Assembly (NCBI RefSeq): GCF_041296385.1
Contig: NC_091014.1
Span: forward strand, 6,919,578-6,983,577
Direction of reading: 5' to 3'
DNA from: Aphelocoma coerulescens
Lineage: Eukaryota > Chordata > Aves > Passeriformes > Corvidae
Length of the DNA stretch: 64,000 bases
Made by a program: the position numbers and the translations under genes. The notes below the pieces were generated by a model. It did no database searches, had not been told where the DNA came from, and was given only the letters and a program-made list of their open reading frames with translations. The first letter of the stretch is position 1. Each line of letters starts with the position of its first letter. Of the stretch, positions 15,764-26,600 are shown one piece after another.

Positions 15764-18700
15764 CTGTGCAAAGTCCAGATATATATGAAACACAATCAAT
15801 ATTTGCTTTCAGTGTAAAGTTAAAAGGTTCATTTCTGCACTGTAAATTAACAAATATAGCTTGTTGGAGAAAGTCAGGGACTTGTGATGGCAAGTTCAAT
15901 TCATGTTTTCAGCTCCACCCAATGATTTCAGAGTCAAATAATTCAAAGGAGAAATATAAATTTGGGTCAAATCCCTGACTTGCATGGTTTTAATAGTCCT
16001 ATCAGCTATCGAGTAGCTGTGCTGGCTGAAGACACTTTTCTTAACAGAAAATTCAAGTATCAAACCCACATACAGACAATTCATCCATTTCAGTCAAATT
16101 GTTTAATTCTGATCTGGGTGAAATGCTCTGTCAACAGTATCTGGACAACAGGACTATGCACCCCACTGTGAAAGTGGGGAAAAAAACCTTATACCAAGAG
16201 AGCTTCAGTGGTAAAAACTATCTGCTATTAAGAATCACAACTAGAACCTACCTCCACCTTACATCACAAATAAACACGTAAATGACTCAGTCCCTCCACT
16301 AAAAAACAAGGTCAAAAAACTACACGTGTGTTCCAGGTCTATGCAGCACATGGGGCTGGTGTGACCACAGCATGTCAGCCTCTTACTGGGAATGATGCAC
16401 CCAATACCATGCAAAAGGCAGCACTTTCAGTAAAATATGCCCAAAGCAAGGCTCTGCACCTGCAGCCCAGTGCCTCAGCCTGCATCTCCAGGAAAGTGAG
16501 ATTATCCACTCCCTCCATCCAGTTCCAGCCTAAAGGCACAGCAGGCAGCAGAAAAAAAAATGTATTAGAGACTGACCCTGTGTCACAGTGGAACTACAGG
16601 GCACTTTCAGCACAGAAACCTATACCAGGGAAATCATCTCTGATATTAACTTAATCCTGAAATCCTGAAAATCACCATGAATCATAAGCAAAAGCCAGTG
16701 AAAAGAAACAAACCAGTTTGAACACCAGGAGAGATGAGATAATATTAAAGATCTCGATCATCCATAGCATTGATGGTCATAAACTTTCCATAAAATCAAA
16801 AGGAATCTTTCCATGACCTCAACTATGGATTAATAAGGCTCTGTGTGGTCTCTAGCAATGAACAGTACCAAAGTGTGTGAAAACATTCTCTGTCAAGCCC
16901 AATTTTAGCACTTTCATTTTTTACTTCATCTTTATCCTTTTACAGTAGCATCTGCTGCACATTTGTGAAACACGAAAGAGCAACAATCAGCTTTCTTACA
17001 TACTGGATTGACATTTATTTCCATCAAGTAGTTAAAAGGAACAGGTAGGATGATATATTTCTGTTTATTAGCAGGAGTAAAACTAAAGTACATGAAACCA
17101 TTTCCTCGGTCTGTACACAGGGCAGGCTCTTTCTTAAGTCTTAAGTAAGTGTTTTTGGATGAAGAAGATCATAGAGGTCAAATGTGCAGATCAGTTTTAT
17201 GTAACATAAGTCTTGAAAAGAAACCCTGACCTGTGAATCCACAGTCTGTTCCTTCAAAAATATGTTCTATAATATTCTCTTAAAGCAATGAAGCTCCTTT
17301 TCAAAACTACATAGGTTTATTATCTACCTTACTGCTATTTGTGCGAAAAACTGCTCAGGAACCTCACTTGCTTATGTTCCAGTTTCTATCCCACTTCAGT
17401 TCAGTCAGCTGTTCCAATGTTTGGAACTCCCTTCTCTTAGGATTGAAGGGTTTTATCTGGACAATGGCCATGGTCTCATGCTGTGACTCTCAAATACAAG
17501 ATCAAGCTTTCCACCAAACATGCAAAAGAAGCACAGCCCAGGAGAAACAGTCACAGGAGGCTCTGTGTGATGTCTTTAAAAACATTAAAACCTTACATAC
17601 CCAGCTACAACAAATTCACCTCCTACATTAGGAAAGAATTATAGCCTTTTGCATCTTCAATATAAATATATCAAAGGAGTAGAGAGTAAACCACAGCCTT
17701 GTTGAAGTTTTTTTGGATTGGGCTAAATCTTCTTTTACTCTGCCCTCACAGGAAATCCTGTTCCATTGATCACACTAATCCTTCTGCACAACTATCAGTG
17801 TATCTTTCTCAAATGTGGATTACCACAGTTGTACCATGAAAAAAACATACTAGAACCGCATCTCATGGCAGAAGCTATTTTCACCACAGTTTGCTCTCTT
17901 CTGAGAGATTAAGGGGTAACTTACTACTTAAAATAACGAAAAAAATATACAGTTTCAGTGGCTTGAATTATCTCTAAAACCTAAAATGGGAGAACACCTC
18001 AAAAAGAGGGGAACACTGATCTAGCCCGGCTTCTGTAGTTTGGATCTCCTCCACAAGTGGGTGCAGTAACTCTACGTATAGTGACATTTTTTAACGTTCC
18101 ACCAAAACAGCATTTTTGCCCAGATTCAGCTGGCTGTATAGAAGTGAGAATTTCTGCTGCTAGAAAGCTGAAATACCATTTGGTTAAATGAAGACTGCAA
18201 TTCTGGCATCCCACGTTAGTCATGCTGTCAAGGATGGCAACATCTTTTGTTCATAAACAAAATTAGCTGCAACTGAAAATTAAATTTAACACTGAAATGT
18301 TAGGTTTCTAAAGGCCTATTTAGCTTTCAGAACATGCCTTGTCTTCCAGCCCTCTAATAGGAAGGTTCTTCTATCTCATAAAATTCCCTCTGCATATAAA
18401 TATGAGTTCATTTGAGTTAAAAATTCAATGCAGCTGATACAGCAGCCTGGGAACCTGGCTACCTGACTTAGAATTACATGAGCTCTTAAGAACAGACATT
18501 TTTAATAGTTATAAATACAATCTTAAGAATATGTCGAAGTGCCCACATTTATCAGCTGCCTTAACACAAATCAACAGCACTCAAACTATCAATTATGGGG
18601 AAAAATAAATGTTTTCTACTTTGAGAGTTTTTGTGCCCAGTATTACAGGGTGCTGCTGGCAAATGATGCTACTTCTTCCATTTATTTCATACTGGGGTCA

Positions 18701-19621
18701 AATTCTGTCCTGAAAAAGCCATGCCATTTATGAAACATGTAACTTTATTCCCATTGGTTATTCCTTTATTGAGTGGCTTCCTTTCAAAGCAGCACCCAGC
18801 CATTCTACAGTTTCCAAATTATCCTTCACAGGAGTTAAAATTTTAAGCCAACCGAGGTCTGTGAATCAGCTTAAGAGAGAAGCCAAGATATCAGAACTAT
18901 ACTTTAATATTAATACTTAGATAAATCGATTAGCTTTTCTAAATCACTTTTCAGAAGAAATTCTCTGATCCAAACACACATTCCAGCTGACAGCAAACAG
19001 ATTCAATGGAAGCTCAGCAACAGGGTCTGATGGCAAGCCCAAGGTCAAACAAAATACAGGTTTTCTCGTAAAGAATGTGCAATAGGGACACTAGGAACAT
19101 TTTAAGCACGATTTAACCAACAGCACTCTGAGAAAGGTACACTGAAGATAAACATCATTAAAAACTCCTAAGGCACTTTAAACTTGTTACTTGCACTTTA
19201 GTACTATGATTCTAGAAACAATATCAACTACTTTGCAATTAAATTGATGGGAGGGAGAAAAGTAAGAGGAAAACGTTTCATTTTTATCATGGTATTTAGA
19301 AGCATGGATGACGCACCCAGTGCCAAATAAAACATGAACAAATAACTGCAGAGCAAACAACAACAAGGATTATCTCGCATAACCAGAAGAGGGTTAGAGG
19401 CAGCTCCATGTTGTTATCAAACTTCCCAACAGCTGAGGTTACACAAGGCTGGAGGAGACATCCCCAAACTGCAGATATGAGAGTACACAAGGAAACATCG
19501 TATGCAAACAACACCACGCAAGGGACACGCAGCCACAGACACAACAGCTGAACCACGGGGCTTAAAAAACCCCTCACGCTACTCTGTTAATGCTTGACTT
19601 GGGACTAAACAAAATGAAAAA
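15764..19621 (-). other. Presumed NUDT5 5' intron, no recognised element
   Basis: This lies between the first coding exon and a CR1 next to the shared promoter. Several short open frames exist on both strands (for example 17999-18223 minus) but none has a motif recognised here. No CR1 was recognised inside it. Confidence 0.5.
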
Positions 19622-20231
19622 GTGGTTGATGAAAAACTTAAGCTGACAATGTGCCCTCACAGCCCAGAAAGCCAAGGGGTCCTGGGCTGCATCCAAAGAC
19701 TGTGCCCCCTCTCCCCTGCCCTTGTCAGAGCCCACCTGGAGCACTCTGCGCGGTTCCGTGTCCCAACATAACAAGGACACGGAACTGCTGGAGCAAGTCC
19801 AGAGGAGGCCACCAAGTTGAAAAGGGGACTGGAGCACCTCCCCTACAAAGACAGGCTGAGAAAATTGGAGAAGGGTGCATGGACACCTCCGAGCACCTTC
19901 CAGTAAGTGAAGGGGCTACAGGGAAGCTGGAGAGGGACTGTTCATCAGAACTGTAGCGATAGAACAAAGAGTAATGGGTCAAACTGAAAAGAGGAGAAAT
20001 TTAGGTTAGATATTAGGAAGAAATTCTTTACTGTGAAGGTGGTGAGAGACTAGAACAGGTTGCCCAGGGAGCTGTGGATGCCCCAACCCTGGCAGCGTTC
20101 AAAGCCAGGCTGGATAAAGCCGTGAGCGACCTGGTCTCGTGGGAGGGGCCCCCGCCCATAGCAGGGGGTGATTGAAACTGGATGATCTTTAAGGACCCTT
20201 CCAACCCCTTAACATTCAATGAGTCTATGAA
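19622..20231 (+). mobile_element. CR1 LINE 3' fragment next to the shared promoter
   Basis: Sense-strand CR1 phrases run in order: 'GTGGTTGATGAAAAACTTAA', 'CTGGGCTGCATCCAAAGA', 'CCCACCTGGAGCACTCTG', 'AACATAACAAGGACACGGA', 'GGAAGAAATTCTTTACTGTG', 'AACAGGTTGCCCAGGGAGCT' and 'GATGATCTTTAAGGACCCTT'. It ends in a degenerate tail, ATTCAATGAGTCTATGAA. The 3' end is about 65 bases from the GC-rich promoter. A deletion is evident after the GGGCTGCATC part. Confidence 0.93.
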
Positions 20232-20340
20232 ACAGCCCCATGCAGGAAACACGCAGGCACGGGGAGAACAGCAGAACCTGAAAGGATAACACGTTACTCA
20301 GTTATTCCTTGGCTCGGGGCGGGGCGAGGCGGGGTAGGGC

Positions 20341-20360
20341 AGAGCAGAGCAGAGCAGAGC
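20341..20360. repeat. (AGAGC)4 pentanucleotide repeat
   Basis: Four perfect AGAGC units lie inside the shared promoter, directly after a GC-box cluster. They are likely within or near the NUDT5 non-coding first exon. Confidence 0.9.
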
Positions 20361-20569
20361 GAAGGCAGCGCTGCCGGAGGCTCCGGGACGCTGCCGCCGA
20401 GCGGGTCCGGCACCCGGCAGCGCTGAGGCGGCGGGGGCGGAGCGGGCCGGGGCGGGGCCCAGCCCTGTGCGCCGGCGATGGCGCCGGGCGGCGCCCGGAG
20501 CTGCGCGGGAGGTTCCGGGCGGAGCGGGAGCTTCCGGGAGCGGCCGGGTTGAGCAGGAGGAAGAGGAGG

Positions 20570-20643
20570 ATGAAGAAAGAGCAGGTGGCGCACTGCCAGT
20601 TCTCCGTGTGGTACCCGCTCTTCAAGGCCGTCACCATCCGCAG
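20570..20643 (+). CDS. CDC123: CDC123 coding exon 1 (residues 1-24)
   Basis: It encodes [20 protein letters not shown] and VTIR, donor GTGAGG. It lies at the edge of the CpG-rich promoter. The same frame is open upstream to about 20309 with no stop; the ATG at 20570 is chosen by homology. Confidence 0.96.
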
Positions 20644-23600
20644 GTGAGGGCGGCGAGGTGCGCCGGGGGCTGTGAGAGGTGGTGCGGGGTGCGGTGTGGG
20701 GTGAGGGTGGGGAGGAGTGTGGGGCCGGGTGGGAGGAGTGTGGGGCGCGGGAGGTGGTCCTGCCCCTCCACTCCGCCCTGGTGAGGCTCATCTGGAGTGC
20801 TGCGTCCAGCTCTCAGAGCGGGAGGGACATGGAGCTCCTGGAGCAGGTCCGGTGCAGGGCTACGGGGATGATTAAGGGACTGCAAAAGCTCAGGGAACTG
20901 GGCCTGTTCAGCCTCGGGAATGGAGGAAGGCAGAGGTCCCTTCCTCTAGACCAGGTTGCTCCAAGCCCTGTCCAACCTGGCCTTGAACGCTTCCAGGGAT
21001 GGGGCAGCCACAGCTTCTCTGGGCAACCTGTGCCAGGGCCTCACCACCCTCACAGGAAAGAATTTCTTCCTAATATCTATCTAAACCGACTCTCTCTCAA
21101 TTTGAACCCATTCCCCTGTATGCTGTCACTACAAGCTCTTGTAAGTAGTCTTGCTCCATCTTTCCTTTAAATTCCCTTCAGGTACTGGAAGGAAAAAGAG
21201 ATGACTTGAGAGGGAAGTTCATTAATGCATATAAATATCTAAAGAGGGAGTGCCAAAGGGTGGGCTAGGCTCTGCTTGGTGGCACCCAGCAATAGAAGGC
21301 ACGGGGAAGAAACTGATGCACAAGAAGTTCCACCTGAACATGAAGAAGAACTTCGGTTCTGTGCAGTGACCAAGCACTGAAACTGATTGTCCAGAGAGGG
21401 TGTGAAGTCTCCATCACTGGAGATATTCCAGAACTGTCTGGACACAGCCCTGTGCCATGTGCTCTGGGATGGCCCTGCGTGAGCAGGGAGGTTGGATCAG
21501 ATGAGCCACTCTGGGATTCTATGGGGCTGGGCTGGGTTGGGTTGGAAATTCGCTTGTGGTGGGGCAGGGTTGGGTGAGATAGAGGTGAACTGTGTGGGGC
21601 AGAGCTGCGGTGGAGGTGGTGAAGGATTGAGTGAGCCATCAGCTGCAGTCCCACGAGCTGGGGTCTTGCCTCTGCACTCTGAGGGGGTGTTTTGGGAAGC
21701 CCTGGGGCAGGCCAGGTACCTGTTGCTCCCTGCTCTCCTGGTGTGACTCCATGGTCAGCATTAGAAGATATCCACACTGCTGTTCCTACTTGCTTACTTA
21801 AAAAACCTGACTGAATAGATCCAAACCAAGTGGGTGACTTGGTGTTTCTGTGTATTTCTGGAAGGCATAGAAAATCCTTCAGGTTCTAAGGTGCTGCTAC
21901 AGGTCACGAGATAGTTACAAGAACTACCAGTAACTCAGGAAAGTCAAGACAGTTGCCCTGTTGGATCAAAAAGTGCTGACATCATGCTTTTAGTAATCAA
22001 AGCATTTGATCTTTCATGGTTTTTAGTGTTTAACACAGGCTTATTTTTGGTACATTTAGTGATAGTCCTGCATTTTTGGAACATTAAGATGGTATAGGCA
22101 AATTTTGGTTTGGATTTCAGAAGGGAAACCTTTAGTTTGAGCAACTTGTTGTCTCCTTCTCACAGGCTGCCCACAATTTACTTGGAATTTCTTAGAGCTT
22201 TGAAGGAGTGGGGTATTTTTGTGTATTTAGTCTAAAATTTTTGTCCTATACTACCCTGGAGGGAAAATGGGCATTGCTTTTTGGGTGTGGCATAAGATGG
22301 GAGAAACACTATGGAAGAACAGTTCTCTTAGAGGATAAAACATAGTGCTATTGAAGTATGTGCTATTAAAAACCCAAATGATTTTATTCAACTAGGTTTT
22401 TATTATAACAAGTATTAATAAGGTATTAAAGAGATTTTCATATTTCTTCCAGTGTCATACTTCCCCTGCCAGAGAATGTGAAAGAATATTTGCTGGATGA
22501 TGGAACACTCGTGGTTTCTGGAAGGTAAAGCGTGTTTTGTCCCCAGCTTCCAAGTATTAATGATGTTTTTATTCACAGCACCATTTTGTATATATATATA
22601 TTGTATTGTGCATAATGAGTTTTTGAGTTTGACCAGTGTGACTGCAGTAAACCTCATACTGTGTAAGCATGTGAATGGGCTGACTGTTGTTAGTACAGCT
22701 TGATTTGCTGCTGCCTGAAGGATCCTAAAATCCATGAACTACAATTCATGCTCGACCATTTCATTTTTTCTGTGCTTTTCCCTGTGGAGTGTACCAAGCT
22801 CTGGAATGCTCAGCTGCTGGTTTGTGTTTGTGTTAGGTCCATTTCACAGGCTTGACCTGTCCCATGCCAGTCCAGGGGTGAAGTGACATTACCTGAGTTT
22901 AATTCTCAATAAAATAACCTATATACAAACTCAATAATTAGGAACATTTTATATAATCATTTGCATACGTGTAATCCATGCATATGACAAAGCTGAATGT
23001 TCCATATGTACACCCATGCCAGGATTTTGGATGGAGAAGAATGAGATGGATAGATAGAAGGAGCAGTTGGTAAGAACCCAGGCCTTACTCTTTGTGTTCT
23101 GCTTGGGATCTCACTATGTGGTCTCCTTGTGAAATGGTTGCTGCATGCATCTTGTTAATGATGAAACTCAGAAATCAGTGATTCCATGATTCCCTAACTG
23201 GTAGTTTGCCCCTTGCAGAGCAACCAGTGAGGCTGTGAGTGAAAGGGAGCTTTGTCTGATTTATAAGATATCAATTTATGTAAAAATTGAAGCTGTTTAA
23301 ATGCCTTGTAAAGATGAAAGGATTCATTTTTTAAATTTAATTTTTAATTTCTATTCTTTTCTTTCTAATTTCTTTCTAATTTCTTTTTCTTATTAAAGGG
23401 TATCCAGAAAATTAGAATTGTTTTTTAAACCATTTTGGATCAAAAGTAGTATTGTCACCTGCTTCTGCAGAATTGTGCAATTTATTTAGCAGCAGCTGTT
23501 TATTTTAATAAGCCTTCAGAAAAGCTGAATTTGAGAGTTTGACTTAACAGCTGTGTTCTACAATTTTGCTGTCTTCAATGGAGTAATGGACAGCTGTATG

Positions 23601-26600
23601 ATTGACTTAAATTACATTTTTAAGATGTTTGCAGTTAAAATCCTTTTTAGAAACCATTTTTTTCTATGAGTTGAACTTTCTTAGCTAGAAGTGAATGTGA
23701 TCTCCTTGAAGTCAAGGGCAAGATTGCTTCTAACCTTCAGTGTGCCTCTATCTGACCTCTAGATCTCAAAAACTGGATTGATGGTTTAATTGCTATGGAA
23801 GTGCATTGAGGGACTGCAGAGACTCAGCTTGTCTAAGAATTGACTTTTGGCAGGGATGTACATTTGACCTTGCCCTGTTTGCTATGCTGTCCACTTTCCA
23901 TAGGTTCTTCTTCTGTCTGTATGCTGAGTCTGAGGACATTTTCTTTTCAGAGACAGAAATTCACAGGTCAACATTTGAAACTCAAGGTTTATGAATTTTT
24001 CTTGGAAAGGGAGTATGGAGGCAAAGCATAATCTAAATTGAACTTGTTGAAAAAAAAAAAGTTCAATTTGTGTTTATGTTAGAGTACAGTAAAGTTGGAA
24101 AAGAATCATTAACAGGGTGTTGAAAAGCTTCAATTGCAGTGTTTTAGATCAAAAACTGATCTGCTGATTTGAAAGAAGCAAAGTGTTCAGGGTAGGACCT
24201 AGTCCAAATGCCAGGGTGTTTGGTCTTCAGTTTTCAGTACTAGCTTGCTGATTTTTCTCTGCCTGGGATTTGAAGTTTAATCTTCTTATGGAAACATTTT
24301 GAGATCAACAGCTGGAAATGCTGTGGAAATATAATGGATATGGTCATGTCAAACTCCAGTGCTTAATGATTTTTTTTCCTGTTAATTTTTTGTTTCAGAG
24401 AAGATCCTCCAAGTCACGCTCAGGAGAGGAGTGATGATACAGAGGAGATACAGGTCAGTGTAAAATGCAAATTAATGTCAAGTCTTTTAAGAAAAATATG
24501 AATGTATAACCTTTTCTGCATTATTTATAGGTGTGAAGATTCCTTCACAGAAATCATTATCATATGGTAGTTGCAATGAAAAACGTAGAAACATGATTAT
24601 TTATGCTGTGACATCAGGGAAAGTTTAAAATGTTTCTGTGATCTTTCACGGAAGACTTTTTAATTTTTATTTCTTGATAATTGCATTTGTAATAATGAGT
24701 AGGGAATGTTGAAATTGAAAATTAGGAGTACATTTGGAATAGTTACTTCAAGAAACAGTGGAAGTTTTTGAGGGCATAATGACTCAGAAGGCCATTCTAG
24801 AAGAAAACCACTGAAAAGTGTTGTAAGTACAACGTGACAGAAGGTACAACAAGGAGATGAAAAAGAAATAGAAGTGAAACTAATGGATCATGGGTCTAAT
24901 GATGGAAGTGCTACAGCTGGAGACAGGCTCTAGATAGGGAAGACTGAGTTCTGAAATGTCTATCTTCCTGATATAAATTACAATTGAAATGTACAGGTAT
25001 CTTTTTATCAGTACTTTAGAGTAGAACTGCTGAATATACAGTATTTTCCCTGTCTTACTTTACAGCCAAAATAATTGCAGGATGGTGATGTTGTACTGTC
25101 TGGGGCAATGATTTGATCAACATATTGTAGGAGGTTGTATGAATTCTGATGTTCTCATAAATTATAAAGGATGTCTCAGGAAACTGGTAATCTTTGATTT
25201 GTTCTTATTTTTAACAGTGGTCAGATGATGAAAACACTGCAACGCTTAAGGTAAGGTCCTGTAAAAGCCTGATGTGGGTTCATCAGCAGTTTCCTTTCTT
25301 CAGCCTTGTGATACAAACTTATTGCTGGTTAGAGATACCTCTTGCTGTATTTAACATTTTTCAGACCATTTTAGATGGATGGCAGTGTAGATGTCTGTTA
25401 CTTCAAAAAAGTTTTGCTGGCTTAATTTTATTTAACTAAAAATAAAACACTTTTCTTCATCCCCAACAATCATACACACTTGTTAGACTGTAGGAAATGA
25501 ACTGAAGTACAGCTCTAAATATAGCTGTCTTTCATTTTCACCACTTCGAGTATCTCCAAATTATTTAATCAGACTGGATGCAGAAGAAACTAAGCCCCTG
25601 CAGCTCAATCTTCACAGCTCTTCTCTTAATATGCCATTATTTCTTCCTAAGTACATCTCTTTCTATAATTTTTTTTTTCTTTTCCTGTGTTTATGGTCTC
25701 CTTGCACTGTGCCTGGCATGGAATGAGGGTCATAATGGATGCAAACCAGGCTTTTTTGATCTTTCTTGCATCTTTTTTTGAAATTTGCTGTTGCCGTGTT
25801 ACTGTCAGAGTTAAAATACTCGTGGTACTTGTCTGCCATTGATAGTGTGAGTTCAGTCCTTTAGCTCCCTAATGTTCATCATGGTGTGGAATTGCTCATG
25901 TTGGATTAGGTGCCATATAATCACAACCCTGCTTTGAGTGCACTTCTGCTAGCACAGAATTTATAGCCCAGAGTTTAAAACTGATACATTTCAAATTTGT
26001 GCACACTGATTAATCTTCAGTTCAAAAACTTAACCTTTGATAGACTATATTCCTGAAATTGTAAATTATTTAAAACAAGGATTTTAGGATCCGTCTTATA
26101 GTTTGCAAAGCTCATGGTAATCATCCTAAAAAAATAATACCAGAGTTTTGAATCAGGTTCTGTTATAGTATGGAACACAATAAGGAATTACATAATTAAG
26201 AGGTATTTAACCTGTCAGAAGAGCACAGGTTAAATGACTCTAATGTATCTAGGTAAGTCTACAGCTTCCTCATGAGGGAAGTAGAGGGGCAGAAAATTCT
26301 GTTTTTAAAATAACTTGCATTAATATTGATGGTTACAAAGTCAAGCATTCAAAACTCAGGAAGTGATGGAGTCTAGCTTGTTTATGCAGTTTTAGAACTT
26401 TCCTCTTGTGTGTATATTTATCCCTTGTGTTAATCAAGTGACATGTTGGTAACATTTTCCCAAGGAGGCTTAGTATGTGCTGGTATTACATATATAGTAG
26501 GACTCCCAATTCCTGTCAAAACAAGAGGAGCTTGGATCAGAATGCAGTGGATGAAGAGTTTTACTTCTTGCAGGAACAGTTTCTAGAATCGACTGAATGT

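Larger units (their letters stand above)
20290..20660. promoter_or_regulatory. Shared CpG-rich bidirectional promoter of NUDT5 and CDC123
   Basis: This is the only strongly GC- and CpG-rich block in the window. It lies between the CDC123 start codon (20570, plus) and the upstream side of NUDT5 (minus). It has several GC boxes (GGGGCGGGGC near 20316-20325, GGGGCGGGGCCC near 20449-20460), ETS-like CTTCCGG at 20531-20537 and a GATGGCG YY1-like core near 20477. No TATA box was seen. A non-coding first exon of NUDT5 is expected here on the minus strand, but its ends could not be fixed. Confidence 0.8.

Noticed and set aside
20294..20791. Open frames over the CpG-rich promoter on both strands
   Set aside because: GC-rich DNA lacks stop codons. 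The translated Pro/Arg/Ala-rich peptides match no protein; only the CDC123 exon-1 part is real coding sequence.
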